From Geomonas agri (lineage in GTDB: Bacteria > Desulfobacterota > Desulfuromonadia > Geobacterales > Geobacteraceae): a stretch of DNA of 64,000 nucleotides. Below the pieces are notes generated by a model that did not search any database, was not told where the DNA came from, and saw only the letters and a list, made by a program, of their open reading frames with translations. Location of the stretch: NCBI RefSeq assembly GCF_020179605.1, contig NZ_JAINZO010000003.1:1-64000 (forward strand). Direction: 5' to 3'. The position numbers were made by a program, and so were the translations under genes. Shown piece by piece: positions 19,073 through 29,241 of the stretch (its first letter is position 1; each line of letters starts with the position of its first letter).

Positions 19073-20878
19073 CTACCTCCTGTTGTTCTGCCCGAACAAT
19101 TCAGCTGCGGCATCCTCACGGCCGCACTCCTTCAGTGCCGCCAGACAATTCTTTCTCTCTTCCGGTACGTGGTACAAAAGTAGCGACTTCTGCAGCCCCT
19201 TCTCCTTATCCGTCCGCGCCACGTAAACCTTCTCTCCGGTAAATGGATCCACCCCCGTGTGGTAGATGCAGGTCGACAGAGTCCCGGGCGTGGGGGTGAA
19301 ATCCTGTACCTGCTCCACCCGCATCCCCCAGCGCTTCAGCATCAGCGCGAGATCCACCATGTCCGACAGCGTGCAGCCAGGATGCCCGGAAATGAAATAC
19401 GGCACGATGTACTGCCTCTTGCCCGCCTTGGCGCTCTCTTTCTGAAAGGAATCCCTGAAACGGTCGAAGCAGTCGTGCCCGGGCTTGCGCATCACCGAGG
19501 TGACGCGATCGGTGAGGTGCTCCGGGGCCACCTTCAACAAACCACTTACATGGTTCGAGACCAGTTCGCGCAGGTAGCGGGGCTGGCGTTCCATCAGGTC
19601 ATAGCGCACCCCCGACGAAACGGCGACGTGCTTAACGCCGGAAACGCGGCGTGCCTTGGCGAGGAGCCGGGAACTGCCTGCGTCATCGGTAACCAGATTC
19701 TTGCAGATCTTGGGGTACAGGCAGCTTTCGCGGCGACACTTGGCGCCAGCCTCGGCGTTGCCGCAGGAGAGGCCGAACATGTTAGCGGTCGGGCCGCCCA
19801 GGTCGCTCACACTGCCACGAAACCAGGGCAAAGCCGCCAGCTGTTCCAGTTCCTGCAGCACGCTATGTTCGCTGCGGGATTGAATAGTCTTCCCCTGGTG
19901 ATGAGTGATGGCGCAGAAGGCGCAGCCGCCGAAACAGCCGCGGTGGGTAGTAATGGAGTTTCGGATCTGCTCGTAAGCCGGGACGGCCTCCTTGTAGCTC
20001 GGGTGCGGCGCCTTCATGAAGGGGAGCGCGTAGATCGCGTCCAGCGCCTGCTCGCTAAGCGGCCACGCCGGAGGGTTGCAGACCAGATAGCGTTGGGCGT
20101 GGCGCTGGATCACGGTCCTGGCACAGCCGGGGTTCTGTTCTCCCGACAGCAGACGGAACGATTTCGCGTAAGCGCCCTTGTCGGTCGACACCTCCTCGTA
20201 GCTCGGCAGTTCCACAACGTCCCCACCCGCGTCCGGCAGGGTCGAGGTGGGATACGCCGTGCCGCGGATGTCGCGGATGGACGCGAAGGTCTCACCCTTT
20301 TGCAGCCGCTGCACCAGTTCCAGGAGCGGGCTCTCCCCCATGCCGTAGATGAGCAGATCCGCCTTGGCGTCAAAGAGCGCGGAGCGGCGCACCTTGTCTT
20401 CCCAGAAGTCATAGTGCGCAAAGCGGCGGAGACTCGCCTCGATGCCGCCGATCACCACCGGAACATCCCGATAGGCTTCCTTTAACCGCGAGGTGTAGAT
20501 GATAGTGGCGCGGTTGGGGCGCGCACCGTGGCGGTTGCCGGGAGTGTAGGCGTCGTCCCGGCGCAGCTTACGGGCCGGTGTGTAGTGGGCGACCATGGAA
20601 TCCATGGCCCCGGCAGCTACGGCGAAGAACAGGCGCGGGCGGCCCAGCGCCATAAAGGGCTCCTTGCTGCGCCAGTCCGGCTGCGGGATGATGCCGACAC
20701 GGAGCCCCTTCGACTCCAGGAGTCGAGCCAGGAGCGGCACGCCGAAAGAAGGGTGGTCCACGTAGGCGTCGCCGGAGACGAAGATCACATCGAGCTCGTT
20801 CCAGCCGCGAGCCTTTGCTTCGGAAAGGGAGATAGGGATAAACCGGGAAGGAGACTGCTTGAGTCGTGCCTGTTTCAT
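19073..20878 (-). CDS. YgiQ family radical SAM protein
   Basis: This 601-residue radical SAM enzyme has an unknown substrate. The [4Fe-4S]/SAM cluster motif is CFGGCAFC (CxxxCxxC) near residue 315. The N-terminal region carries the B12-binding-like fold typical of YgiQ, and the C-terminal part has the family tail. The length agrees with the UPF0313/YgiQ family. The YciI-like gene follows immediately. The 120 nt upstream contain a palindromic repeat rather than a clear promoter. Confidence 0.9.
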   Translation of the reverse strand: MKQARLKQSPSRFIPISLSEAKARGWNELDVIFVSGDAYVDHPSFGVPLLARLLESKGLRVGIIPQPDWRSKEPFMALGRPRLFFAVAAGAMDSMVAHYTPARKLRRDDAYTPGNRHGARPNRATIIYTSRLKEAYRDVPVVIGGIEASLRRFAHYDFWEDKVRRSALFDAKADLLIYGMGESPLLELVQRLQKGETFASIRDIRGTAYPTSTLPDAGGDVVELPSYEEVSTDKGAYAKSFRLLSGEQNPGCARTVIQRHAQRYLVCNPPAWPLSEQALDAIYALPFMKAPHPSYKEAVPAYEQIRNSITTHRGCFGGCAFCAITHHQGKTIQSRSEHSVLQELEQLAALPWFRGSVSDLGGPTANMFGLSCGNAEAGAKCRRESCLYPKICKNLVTDDAGSSRLLAKARRVSGVKHVAVSSGVRYDLMERQPRYLRELVSNHVSGLLKVAPEHLTDRVTSVMRKPGHDCFDRFRDSFQKESAKAGKRQYIVPYFISGHPGCTLSDMVDLALMLKRWGMRVEQVQDFTPTPGTLSTCIYHTGVDPFTGEKVYVARTDKEKGLQKSLLLYHVPEERKNCLAALKECGREDAAAELFGQNNRR

Positions 20879-20893
20879 ATAAACCTTGTACCG

Positions 20894-21010
20894 TCACCCC
20901 TCTCCCCCCGGGAGAGGGGTGCCCGAAGGGCGGGTGAGGGCGATGCCTTTCGCGAAAGCCCGCTGGCTGCGGCGCCCTCACCCTGCCCTCTCCTCGGAGG
21001 GAGAGGGTGT
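20894..21010. repeat. GC-rich palindromic repeat, CCCTCTCC family
   Basis: The gap between argC and the ygiQ-type gene contains several inverted segments: CCCTCTCCCC with GGGGAGAGGG, GGGTGAGGGCG with CGCCCTCACCC, and CCCTCTCC with GGAGAGGG. It could fold into a multi-armed structure. A related short piece lies at 24057-24080. It looks like an REP-type intergenic element. Confidence 0.7.
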
Positions 21011-21021
21011 GGAAACAGCTG

Positions 21022-22062
21022 TTACGGGAAGATCCCCAGGAAATCGAGCCCCAGCGTTTCGGGAAGGCCGCACATGAGGTTCATGTTCTGCACCGCCTGA
21101 CCGGACGCACCTTTCACCAGGTTGTCGATGGCAGAGACCACGATGATCCTTCCGGTCCTTTCGTCCACCACGACGCCGATATCGCAGAAGTTGGAGCCCC
21201 TGACGTGCGCCGTCGAGGGCAGCACCCCCTCGGGAAGCATCCTGACAAACGGCTCCCCCTCATAGAAGGTCTCGTACAGGGTGATCAGCTCCGCCGCCTT
21301 AACCTTCCCGGTCGGGACACTGTAGATGGTCGAGAGAATGCCGCGGTCCATCGGAACCAGGTGCGGCGTAAAAGAGATGGTGAGCGGAGTACTAGCCAGC
21401 AGCGAGAGTTCCTGCTCGATCTCCGGGATATGACGATGCACGCCACCCACGCCGTAAGCCTTGAAGCCTTCGTTGACCTCGCAGTAGAGGTTATCCACCT
21501 TGGCGCTGCGCCCGGCACCAGAGGTCCCGGATTTCGCGTCCACGATGATGCTCTTGGGGTCGATTACCTTCCCTTTCAGCAGCGGGGCCAGGCCGAGGAT
21601 GACGCTGGTCGGGTAGCAGCCCGGGTTGGCGATGAGGCTCGCTTCGCGGATCTTGTCGCGACGCAGTTCGGGCAGACCGTACACCGCCTGGGAGAGGAGC
21701 TCCGGGGTCAGGTGCTTTTCGTACCACGTGCCGTACACGTCGGCGTCATGCAGACGGTAGTCGGCGGAAAGGTCGACCACGTCCTTGCCCATTTTCAGGA
21801 AGATCGGCACGACCGCCATGGCCGCCTTGTGCGGCAGCGCGGTGAAGACCACGTCAACCTGCTCGGCAACCCGGACCGGCTCCAGGGGTTCGAGGACAAG
21901 GTCGCACCTGCCGCGAAGAGTCGGGAACACGTCGCTCACCGGGCGCCCGGCGCTCTGTTCCGAGGTGACGCAGGTAACGGCGACTTCCGGGTGGGCATGC
22001 AGGATACGGATAAGTTCGACGCCGGTATAGCCGCTGGCACCGACGATGGCAACCTTGATCAT
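21022..22062 (-). CDS. argC: N-acetyl-gamma-glutamyl-phosphate reductase
   Basis: ArgC makes N-acetylglutamate semialdehyde in arginine synthesis, using NADPH. It has 346 residues. The N-terminal Rossmann motif is [16 protein letters not shown] and the catalytic cysteine lies in NPGCYPTS (near residue 148). The ATG follows a GGAGG site. Downstream of the rpsI terminator it is a separate unit from rplM-rpsI, and other arg genes are not in the window. Confidence 0.97.
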   Translation of the reverse strand: MIKVAIVGASGYTGVELIRILHAHPEVAVTCVTSEQSAGRPVSDVFPTLRGRCDLVLEPLEPVRVAEQVDVVFTALPHKAAMAVVPIFLKMGKDVVDLSADYRLHDADVYGTWYEKHLTPELLSQAVYGLPELRRDKIREASLIANPGCYPTSVILGLAPLLKGKVIDPKSIIVDAKSGTSGAGRSAKVDNLYCEVNEGFKAYGVGGVHRHIPEIEQELSLLASTPLTISFTPHLVPMDRGILSTIYSVPTGKVKAAELITLYETFYEGEPFVRMLPEGVLPSTAHVRGSNFCDIGVVVDERTGRIIVVSAIDNLVKGASGQAVQNMNLMCGLPETLGLDFLGIFP

Positions 22063-22245
22063 AAAGGCCTCCTCTACTTACATCTGAAAGAAATAGGAGT
22101 TTGATGTTAGCACAACAAAACCATTAACAAGGAGGAAATCTGAGGACATCTGAGAAAAACAGGAGAACGGCATAAGCTTTTCTCCGGCTTTTGCTTTTAC
22201 CCTGATTTCCTCAGACGTTCTCGATGTGAACGGTTTTGAAACAGC

Positions 22246-22277
22246 AAAAGGAGGAACCCTGACGGGCTCCTCCTTTG
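22246..22277 (-). terminator. Terminator of rplM-rpsI
   Basis: After rpsI the minus strand shows AAAGGAGGA.CCC, a GTCA loop and GGG.TCCTCCTTTT, about 12 bp with one mismatch, ending in a short T-tract. Confidence 0.85.
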
Positions 22278-22309
22278 CAATACAGACAGCAATTGTTCCC
22301 AGTAGCGGA

Positions 22310-22699
22310 TTAACGCTTGGAGAACTGGAAGCTGGCGCGTGCCGCCTTCTTGCCGTACTTCTTTCTTTCCTTGATGCGCGAGTCGCGGGTGATGAACCCG
22401 GCCTTCTTCAGGGTACCGCGCAGGTCGGCATCGGCCTCGATGAGAGCCTTGGTGATGCCGTGCTTGATGGCGCCGGCCTGGCCGGAGTCGCCACCGCCCT
22501 TGACGGTGCAGAAGATGTCGAACTTGCCGACATTCTCGGTCAGCTCGAGGGGCTGCATGACCACCATCTTGGAGGTCTCACGGCCGAAGTAGCTGTCAAG
22601 AGTCTTGGTATTTACAATGATCTCGCCATTGCCGGGCTTGATCCAAACCCTGGCGATGGAAGACTTCCTTTTCCCGGTTGCATAAAAGCTTGCTGCCAT
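22310..22699 (-). CDS. rpsI: 30S ribosomal protein S9
   Basis: S9 lies in the 30S head, and its C-terminal tail reaches the P-site tRNA. It has 129 residues. [18 protein letters not shown] at the N-terminus and the basic end [13 protein letters not shown] are diagnostic. It is 22 nt after rplM, the conserved L13-S9 operon. Confidence 0.98.
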   Translation of the reverse strand: MAASFYATGKRKSSIARVWIKPGNGEIIVNTKTLDSYFGRETSKMVVMQPLELTENVGKFDIFCTVKGGGDSGQAGAIKHGITKALIEADADLRGTLKKAGFITRDSRIKERKKYGKKAARASFQFSKR

Positions 22700-22721
22700 T
22701 TTCTATCTCCTGATGAACGAA

Positions 22722-23150
22722 TTAAATGTTCAGATTCTTCGGATTCTGAGCCGCATGCGGATGAGCGCTGCCGCTGTAGATCTTCAGCTTCTTGATCATG
22801 TGGCGGGCAAGCTTGTTCTTGGGCAGCATGCCTTTCACGGCTTTCTTGATCAGATCTTCCGGCTTCTTGTCGAGGAGCTTACCGGCAGTGATCTCTTTCA
22901 GGCCGCCCGGGAAAGCAGAGTGGCTGTAGTAGGTCTTGTCGGAAAACTTCTTGCCGGTGAGGGCGATCTTCTCCGCGTTCACGACGATGACGAAGTCGCC
23001 GGTGTCAACGCTCGGGGTAAAGGTCGGCTTGTTCTTGCCACGCAGCACGTTGGCGATCTCGGTCGCTACACGGCCGAGGACCTTATTATCCACATCAACC
23101 AGGTACCAATCCCTGGTCACTTCTTCTTTTTTGGCAACTTGCGTCTTCAT
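22722..23150 (-). CDS. rplM: 50S ribosomal protein L13
   Basis: L13 is an early-assembly 50S protein. The start is set at the ATG 23148-23150 ([20 protein letters not shown]), giving 142 residues. A GAGG site lies upstream, and the longer frame to 23180 has no ribosome site and a non-conserved extension. Family segments [17 protein letters not shown] and [13 protein letters not shown] are present. A near-consensus promoter lies 52-80 nt upstream. Confidence 0.97.
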   Translation of the reverse strand: MKTQVAKKEEVTRDWYLVDVDNKVLGRVATEIANVLRGKNKPTFTPSVDTGDFVIVVNAEKIALTGKKFSDKTYYSHSAFPGGLKEITAGKLLDKKPEDLIKKAVKGMLPKNKLARHMIKKLKIYSGSAHPHAAQNPKNLNI

Positions 23151-23201
23151 TGAAACCTCACAGCTATCTGGAATTAGCACATTAACTTACAGAAGATTGA
23201 G

Positions 23202-23230
23202 AATTTAATCGATTCGTCCGTTCATGTCAA
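23202..23230 (-). promoter_or_regulatory. Promoter of rplM-rpsI
   Basis: TTGACA (23225-23230), a 17-nt spacer and TAAATT (23202-23207) on the minus strand. The predicted start lies about 45 nt before the rplM ATG. Confidence 0.8.
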
Positions 23231-23273
23231 GACAAAAAACCAGGGAGAGAATTAACGCGTTATTAAAGAGGCA

Positions 23274-24026
23274 TCATTCCCCGCTCTGTGCCGGGTAGAA
23301 AACCTGCATAAGACAGAGCCCTTGCGGCGGAACTGTCATTCCCGCGTTCTGCCTGTCGCCCCCCTTGAGCAGGCGCGCCACATCGGCCGCACTCAACCTG
23401 CCCTGCCCCACGTCGATGAGCGTGCCGGTGATGATGCGCACCATGTTCTTCAGGAAACCGCTGCCATTGATGTCGAGGTGCAGCAGGCGCCCTTCCTGCA
23501 CAAGTTCCATGCTGTAGATGCGGCGCACGGTCGTCTTGGCGGCGCAGTTGGCGCCACGGAAGGCGGCGAAGTCATGCTCACCGGCGAAGAGCTTGCAGGC
23601 TTCCCGCATGGCCTCGATGTTAAGCTTGCCCTTGACGCGCCAGGCGGTGTGGCGCACCAGTGGCGAACGGAGGTCGTCGAGCAGCATGGTGTAGCGGTAG
23701 TGCTTCGCCTGCGCATTGAAGCGCGGATGGAAGTCGAGCGGCACCTCCACGGCGTCGCGCACGGCGATGTCGTTGGGGAGCAGCGAGTTCAGCCCCTCGC
23801 GGAAAGCGCGCAGCGGCATGGTGCGCTCGGTCTTGAAGCAGGCCACCATGCCGCGGGCATGCACCCCCGCATCGGTGCGGCCGGAGGCGTGCAGGGTCGT
23901 GTGTTCCCCGAGCATCTTGGCCAGCGCCTTTTCCATGACCTCCTGGATGGTGAGCCCGTTGGGCTGCACCTGCCAGCCGGCGTAGGCTGTGCCGTCGTAT
24001 TCTATTATTAGCTTTATGTTGCGCAT
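23274..24026 (-). CDS. truA: tRNA pseudouridine(38-40) synthase TruA
   Basis: TruA isomerises uridines in the anticodon arm of tRNAs. I set the start at ATG 24024-24026 (MRNIKLIIEYDGTAYAGWQV, 250 residues), the family N-terminus; a GTG 24 nt upstream is the alternative, and neither has a strong ribosome site. The catalytic aspartate is in ASGRTDAGVHA (near residue 50). It is 61 nt after an asd gene and probably the end of the leuB-asd-asd-truA operon. Confidence 0.95.
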   Translation of the reverse strand: MRNIKLIIEYDGTAYAGWQVQPNGLTIQEVMEKALAKMLGEHTTLHASGRTDAGVHARGMVACFKTERTMPLRAFREGLNSLLPNDIAVRDAVEVPLDFHPRFNAQAKHYRYTMLLDDLRSPLVRHTAWRVKGKLNIEAMREACKLFAGEHDFAAFRGANCAAKTTVRRIYSMELVQEGRLLHLDINGSGFLKNMVRIITGTLIDVGQGRLSAADVARLLKGGDRQNAGMTVPPQGLCLMQVFYPAQSGE

Positions 24027-24056
24027 AGTTGAAAGATACCGCCCGTCCACTGGCTA

Positions 24057-24080
24057 CCCTCACCCACCGGGAGAGGGTGT
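24057..24080. repeat. Short CCCTC/GAGGG palindromic fragment
   Basis: This short inverted sequence, CCCTCACCCACCGGGAGAGGG, in the asd/truA gap shares its arms with the larger element at 20894-21010. It is probably a degraded copy of the same repeat. Confidence 0.5.
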
Positions 24081-24087
24081 GTGGCCT

Positions 24088-25107
24088 CTACTTCAGATAC
24101 TTCTCCACCAGAATCTCCGCGATCTGCACGGCGTTGGTAGCGGCGCCTTTCCTGAGGTTGTCGGCGACGATCCAGAGGTTCAGGCCGTTCTTAATGGTTG
24201 CGTCCTCGCGGATGCGACCGACCAGGGTCAGGTCCTCACCGGCCACGTCCATGGCCATTGGGTACTCGCCGTTGGCGGGGTTGTCTACCAACTCCACGCC
24301 CGGCGCGTCTTCCAGGAGCTCGCGCGCCTTGGCCACGGTAATCTTCTTGTCGGTCTCGATGTTGACCGACTCGGAGTGGCCGTAGAAGACCGGGACGCGG
24401 ACACAGGTCGCGGTGGTGGCGATATCCGCCTCCATGATCTTCCTGGTCTCGTTGACCATCTTCATCTCTTCCTTGGTGTAGCCGTTGTCACAGAAGGAAT
24501 CGATTTGCGGCAGGCAGTTGAAGGCGATGCGGTGCGGGTAGACCTCGTTCTTGGGCGGACGACCGTTCAGGAGTTCACCGGTCTGGACACGCAGCTCGTC
24601 AATCGCCTTGTTGCCGGTGCCGGAGACGGCCTGGTAGGTGGAAACGACGATCCTCTTGATGGCGCCGAAATCGTGCAGGGGCTTCAGCGCCACCACCATC
24701 TGGATGGTGGAGCAGTTTGGGTTGGCGATGATCCCTTTCTTACGGTAGTCGGCGATGGCGTGCGGGTTCACCTCGGGAACCACCAGCGGCACGTCCGAGT
24801 CCATGCGCCAGGCGCTTGAATTGTCGATGCAGACCGCTCCAGCCTTGGCCGCGGAGGGGCAGAACTCCTCGGAGCGCGCGCCACCGGCAGAGAAAAGGGC
24901 GATGTCGATCCCCTCGAAGGAGTCGTGCTTCAGCTCCTCCACGGTCACCGGCTTGCCGTTGAACTCAAGCACCTGCCCCGCGCTTCTTGCACTGGCCAGG
25001 AACTTGATCTGCCCCACCGGGAAGTTGCGCTCCTCCAGACATTCAATCATCTGGGTACCCACGGCGCCGGTCGCGCCCACCACTGCTACATTCCACGTTT
25101 TCTTCAT
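24088..25107 (-). CDS. asd: Aspartate-semialdehyde dehydrogenase, USG-1-like type
   Basis: This enzyme reduces aspartyl phosphate to the semialdehyde feeding lysine, threonine and methionine. It has 339 residues. The N-terminal MKKTWNVAVVGATGAVGTQM and the catalytic cysteine in NPNCSTIQMVVALKPLHD (near residue 131) match the shorter ASD type found in many Gram-positives and proteobacteria. It lies 136 nt after a second ASD gene of a different type. Both keep the catalytic cysteine, so both are probably active. Confidence 0.95.
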   Translation of the reverse strand: MKKTWNVAVVGATGAVGTQMIECLEERNFPVGQIKFLASARSAGQVLEFNGKPVTVEELKHDSFEGIDIALFSAGGARSEEFCPSAAKAGAVCIDNSSAWRMDSDVPLVVPEVNPHAIADYRKKGIIANPNCSTIQMVVALKPLHDFGAIKRIVVSTYQAVSGTGNKAIDELRVQTGELLNGRPPKNEVYPHRIAFNCLPQIDSFCDNGYTKEEMKMVNETRKIMEADIATTATCVRVPVFYGHSESVNIETDKKITVAKARELLEDAPGVELVDNPANGEYPMAMDVAGEDLTLVGRIREDATIKNGLNLWIVADNLRKGAATNAVQIAEILVEKYLK

Positions 25108-25243
25108 ACTCGTTACATCTCCTCAAGACAAAAACGGGAGCGCGCCACCCATGAAAGAAAGCCGGGCGACGCGCTCCGTTGTGAACTAGCTACTATCAAC
25201 TTCGACCGAAGCCCCCTCCCGCTAGGGACGGGCGGACCTAGGC

Positions 25244-26341
25244 TTAGCGCTCCTTCAAGATCTGCAGCATGCGGCGCAGCGGTTCGGCGGCGCCCCAGAG
25301 GAGCTGATCGCCGCAGGTGAAAGCGGAGAGGTACTGCGGCCCCATCTTCATCTTGCGCACGCGGCCCACCGGAACGGTAAGGGAGCCGGACACGGCTGCC
25401 GGGGTGAGCCCCGCCAGGGAGTCGGCCTTGTTGTTGGGCACGAACTTCACCCACTGGTTGTCGTTCTTGATCATGTCCTCGATCTCGGCGATCGGGATGT
25501 CCTTGGTGAGCTTCATGGTGATCGCCTGGCTGTGGCAGCGCATGGCGCCCACGCGGACGCAGAGGCCGTCAACGGGGATCGGGTTGGCGGCACCGAGGAT
25601 CTTGTTGGTCTCGGCGTACCCTTTCCACTCCTCGCGGCTCTGGCCGTCTTCGACCTCGCGGTCGATCCACGGCAGCACGTTGCCGGCCAGCGGAAAACCG
25701 AACTCCTTGGTCGGCATCTCGGCGCTTCTCAGGGTGGCGGTTACCTTCTTGTCGATCTCGAGGATCGCGGAGCCCGGGGTGGCCAACTGCTCGGCCACGG
25801 AGCCGTGCAGCACGCCCATCTGGGAGAGGAGCTCGCGCATGTTGGGAGCGCCGGCGCCGGAGGCCGCCTGATAGGTCATCGAGGAGAGCCACTCGACCAC
25901 GCCGGCCTTGAAGAGACCGCCCAGGCCCATGAGCATCAGGCTCACGGTGCAGTTGCCGCCGATGTAGTCCTTGATCCCCTTGGAGAGGGCCGCGTCGATG
26001 ACGTTGCGGTTGATCGGGTCGAGGATGATGACCGCGTCGTCTTCCATGCGCAGGGTGCTCGCCGCATCGATCCAGTAGCCGTTCCAGCCGGCCTTCTTCA
26101 GCTCGGGACGGACGGCTTTGGTGTAATCGCCCCCCTGGCAGGTGATGATCACGTCCAGCTTCTTCAGCTCGTTGATATCCGACGCATCCTTCAGGGTACC
26201 CGCGTTGAGCGGAGCGGGCTGCCCCACCTGCGAAGTGGTGAAGAATACCGGCTCAACACCTGCGAAATCATTCTCTTCCTGCATGCGCTGCATGAGAACC
26301 GAGCCAACCATGCCACGCCAACCGACCATTCCGACTTTCAT
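25244..26341 (-). CDS. asd: Aspartate-semialdehyde dehydrogenase, E. coli type
   Basis: Same reaction as the neighbour at 24088-25107, but 365 residues and of the E. coli Asd type. The N-terminus is [20 protein letters not shown], and the catalytic cysteine is in [17 protein letters not shown] near residue 134. It sits between leuB (71 nt) and the second asd gene and probably shares their transcript. Having two non-orthologous ASDs in tandem is unusual. Confidence 0.95.
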   Translation of the reverse strand: MKVGMVGWRGMVGSVLMQRMQEENDFAGVEPVFFTTSQVGQPAPLNAGTLKDASDINELKKLDVIITCQGGDYTKAVRPELKKAGWNGYWIDAASTLRMEDDAVIILDPINRNVIDAALSKGIKDYIGGNCTVSLMLMGLGGLFKAGVVEWLSSMTYQAASGAGAPNMRELLSQMGVLHGSVAEQLATPGSAILEIDKKVTATLRSAEMPTKEFGFPLAGNVLPWIDREVEDGQSREEWKGYAETNKILGAANPIPVDGLCVRVGAMRCHSQAITMKLTKDIPIAEIEDMIKNDNQWVKFVPNNKADSLAGLTPAAVSGSLTVPVGRVRKMKMGPQYLSAFTCGDQLLWGAAEPLRRMLQILKER

Positions 26342-26412
26342 AGGCGACCTTCCTTTCTATTTATATTAGGTGGATGTGCGGCGGGGTCTCCCCCGCCTCT
26401 ACCGTGTTGTTG

Positions 26413-27501
26413 TTACAGGTTGGCGATGATCGCGTCGCCGATTTCCTTGGTGTTGACCAGCTTCTCGCCGGCCTTCTCCTGGTAGATGTCACGGGTGCGG
26501 TAACCCTGGTCCAGCACCTTGGCGACGGCGTTGTCGATGGCGTCGGCCGCCTCGACCATGCCGAAGGAGTAGCGCAACATCATGCCGGAGGAGAGGATCT
26601 GGGCGATCGGGTTGGCGATCCCCTGCCCCGCGATATCCGGGGCGCTGCCGCCGGAGGGCTCGTACATGCCGAAGGTCCCTTCGGCCAGCGACGCGGACGG
26701 AAGCATCCCCAGGGAACCGGTCAGCATGGCGGCCTCGTCGGAGAGGATGTCGCCGAACATGTTCTCGCACAGGATGACGTCGAACTGCTTGGGCCACTTT
26801 ACCAACTGCATCGCCGCGTTGTCCACATACATGTGGGACAGTTCGACGTCCGGGTATTCCTTGGCGATGTTGATCACGATCTCGCGCCAGAGCACCGAGG
26901 TGGAGAGGACGTTAGCCTTGTCGATGGAGCAGACCTTCTTGCCGCGCTTCTGGGCGGCCTGAAATGCGACATGCGCGATGCGCTCGATCTCGGGCACGCT
27001 GTAGCGCATGGTGTCCACGCCGACGCGGTCACGGCCGGCCCCGTCGATCCCCTTGGGCTGGGAGAAGTAGATGCCGCCGGTCAACTCGCGGATCACCAGG
27101 ATGTCGAAACCGCCGGCGATCACCTCTTCCTTCAGAGAGGAGGCGCTGGTCAGCGACGGGAAGATGATGGCGGGACGGAGATTGGCGTACAGGCCGAAGA
27201 TCTTGCGAAGCGGCAACAGGGCGCCACGCTCGGGCTGCTCATCCGGGGGCAGGGTCTCCCACTTGGGGCCGCCCACCGAACCGAACAGGATGGCGTCGGC
27301 AGCCTTGCATATATTTACGGTAGTCTCGGGAAGGGCGCGCCCCTCCAGGTCGATACCTGCGCCGCCCACGTTGGCGTGGGTGCGTTCGAATTTGACGTCA
27401 TACTTTTTCTCGACCGCGTCCAGAACCTTCAGTGCTTCCGCCATAACTTCCGGACCGATGCCGTCGCCCGGCAGCACTGCCACTTTAAAAAGCTGTCCCA
27501 T
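26413..27501 (-). CDS. leuB: 3-isopropylmalate dehydrogenase
   Basis: LeuB oxidises and decarboxylates 3-isopropylmalate in leucine synthesis, using NAD+. It has 362 residues. [20 protein letters not shown] begins the protein, with [20 protein letters not shown] and [11 protein letters not shown] further on. The ATG follows a CGGAGG site. It is the first gene of a likely leuB-asd-asd-truA transcript with a good promoter upstream. The other leu genes are not in the window. Confidence 0.97.
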   Translation of the reverse strand: MGQLFKVAVLPGDGIGPEVMAEALKVLDAVEKKYDVKFERTHANVGGAGIDLEGRALPETTVNICKAADAILFGSVGGPKWETLPPDEQPERGALLPLRKIFGLYANLRPAIIFPSLTSASSLKEEVIAGGFDILVIRELTGGIYFSQPKGIDGAGRDRVGVDTMRYSVPEIERIAHVAFQAAQKRGKKVCSIDKANVLSTSVLWREIVINIAKEYPDVELSHMYVDNAAMQLVKWPKQFDVILCENMFGDILSDEAAMLTGSLGMLPSASLAEGTFGMYEPSGGSAPDIAGQGIANPIAQILSSGMMLRYSFGMVEAADAIDNAVAKVLDQGYRTRDIYQEKAGEKLVNTKEIGDAIIANL

Positions 27502-27532
27502 TGCACAACCTCCGATATGTATTAAATTAGCG

Positions 27533-27562
27533 ATTCTATTTGCGAGACAGTAATATTGTCAA
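27533..27562 (-). promoter_or_regulatory. Promoter of leuB
   Basis: TTGACA (27557-27562), an 18-nt spacer and TAGAAT (27533-27538) on the minus strand; the start is predicted about 25 nt before the leuB ATG. Confidence 0.78.
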
Positions 27563-27658
27563 CATAAAAAAGGCCGTCAAACATACGTTTAGCGCCCCAA
27601 ACCATGACTATGAGTTAATGCCTCGCTAACTGGTTCAGTCCCTGCGCAAAATGGAGCC

Positions 27659-27688
27659 TTGACTATGACTTTTATTAGAGAATAATAA
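27659..27688 (+). promoter_or_regulatory. Candidate promoter of the ChaN-PDZ gene
   Basis: TTGACT (27659-27664), an 18-nt spacer and TAATAA (27683-27688) on the plus strand. The distance to the start codon is about 245 nt, which would leave a long leader. Confidence 0.5.
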
Positions 27689-27933
27689 AACTTTCAGTTT
27701 ATCTTCATGAGGTGTTGTGCTACATTCACCAGAACCTCGGCCAGTCGATCCTGCTCCAGAAGCGCCGCCGCTCGCACCCTCCCGCATAGAAGCCTTAACG
27801 AGAAGCGACGGCTGGACAAATTCATTAGAGTAGGTATCATTTCCTGGCCAGTGCGAAGCAGCCCCCTTCTTGATGGAGCCGCGACCGACATGACCAGATC
27901 CCCCAAGGGAACATCATATTTTCAGGAGAAGAT

Positions 27934-29193
27934 ATGCTATCCATCGCTCGTCTTGCACAGTGTGCCGCTGTGCTATCCCTGCTCACCATGACCGCCTGCA
28001 CGACACCCCAGGCCGGCAGGCGCCTGATCGGAAACCCGGAGAACCCGTACCCCCGCCAGAAGGCACCGGAGATAGGCGACATCACACACCTCCCCACCGG
28101 GACGCTGGTGACCCCGAAGCAGATGTTCGACGTGGTGACCGACGCCCGCGTGGTCTACGTCGGTGAAACGCATGACAACCCGGCCGCGCACCGGCTGGAG
28201 TTGGACACCCTAAAGGCATTGGAACAGCGTTATCCCGGCAAGGTCGCGGTGGGGATGGAAATGTTCGTGAAGTCGCAGCAGCCGGTCCTGGACCGCTGGG
28301 TGGCGGGCGAACTGGACGAAAAGGCTTTCCTCAAGGCTTCGCGCTGGTACGACAACTGGAAGATGGATTTCGCCTATTACCGCGACCTGCTCCTCTACGC
28401 CAAGGAAAAGCGGATCCCCGTCATCGCGCTCAATGCCGAGAAAGACCTGGTGCAGGCGGTAGGCAGCAAGCCCCTGGAGGAACTCACACCGGAGCAGAAG
28501 GCGCAGCTGCCGGAGATGGACCTTACCGACCCCTACCAGCGCGCCCAGACCGAAAGCATCTTCTCCGGGCACAACAGCCACGGCAAGATTGCCGTCGACG
28601 GTTTCATCCAGGTCCAGACGCTGTGGGACGAGACCATGGCGGAATCCGCCGTGCGTTACCTGACCAGCCCCGAGGGGAAGGAGCGCCACCTGCTGGTGGT
28701 CGCCGGTGGTAACCACATCAGTCACGGCTTCGGCATCCCGCGCCGTGTCTTCCGCCGCCTCCCCACCTCCTACGCCACCATCGGCGGCCTCGAGGTTGCG
28801 GTACAGCGCGCCGAGAAACCGGAGACCATGGACGTGGAAGTGCCTAACTTCCCCAACCTCTCCTTCGACTTCCTGGTGTACTACGCCTACGAGGGGCTCC
28901 CCAAGCCTGCCGTGCTACTCGGCGTCATGTTCGAGCCGGATGTCAAGGGACGTGGCCTGGTGGTGAACACCGTGGTCCCCAACTCCAACGCCGCCCGCGC
29001 CGGTGTACAGAATGGTGACCTGCTGCTGGCCCTGGACAACGAGCCACTGAAGGACAGCCTCGACCTGATCTACGGCGTGAAACAGAAGCACGAGGGGGAC
29101 AAGTCCACGCTGAAGTTGGAGCGAAACGGAGAGGTTATGAACCTCGAAGTAGTATTCAAGGCTGGAGAGGCACCCAAGCACGGCAAGCCCTGA
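27934..29193 (+). CDS. ChaN-family lipoprotein with C-terminal PDZ domain
   Basis: The 419-residue protein begins with a lipoprotein signal (lipobox LTMTAC, Cys near residue 22). Residues about 60-290 match the ChaN/haem-binding uptake fold, with VVYVGETHDNPAAHRLELD near the front and VAGGNHISHGFGIPRR near the back. Residues about 325-412 form a PDZ domain (GLVVNTVVPNSNAARAGVQN, GDLLLALDNEPL). ChaN proteins bind haem in some bacteria, so a role in haem or iron handling at the outer membrane is an inference. It starts behind AGGAG; glgC follows after 48 nt. Confidence 0.85.
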   Translation: MLSIARLAQCAAVLSLLTMTACTTPQAGRRLIGNPENPYPRQKAPEIGDITHLPTGTLVTPKQMFDVVTDARVVYVGETHDNPAAHRLELDTLKALEQRYPGKVAVGMEMFVKSQQPVLDRWVAGELDEKAFLKASRWYDNWKMDFAYYRDLLLYAKEKRIPVIALNAEKDLVQAVGSKPLEELTPEQKAQLPEMDLTDPYQRAQTESIFSGHNSHGKIAVDGFIQVQTLWDETMAESAVRYLTSPEGKERHLLVVAGGNHISHGFGIPRRVFRRLPTSYATIGGLEVAVQRAEKPETMDVEVPNFPNLSFDFLVYYAYEGLPKPAVLLGVMFEPDVKGRGLVVNTVVPNSNAARAGVQNGDLLLALDNEPLKDSLDLIYGVKQKHEGDKSTLKLERNGEVMNLEVVFKAGEAPKHGKP

Positions 29194-29241
29194 TCCCGGC
29201 CGGGGACGCCCCCGACCGTATTCCCGGAGGATTAAGACTAT

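Larger units (their letters stand above)
27502..27933. other. 432-nt divergent intergenic region (leuB / ChaN gene)
   Basis: No supported gene. It contains a near-consensus minus-strand promoter for leuB and a candidate plus-strand promoter for the ChaN gene. The stretch 27700-27920 is GC-rich and could be an untranslated leader. A 65-70 codon minus-strand frame here was considered and rejected. Confidence 0.6.

Noticed and set aside
27694..27906. Possible 65-70 residue minus-strand gene
   Set aside because: A GGGGGA precedes one ATG, but the sequence is arginine/leucine-rich without any recognisable pattern, and it lies in a divergent promoter region. Weak evidence only.
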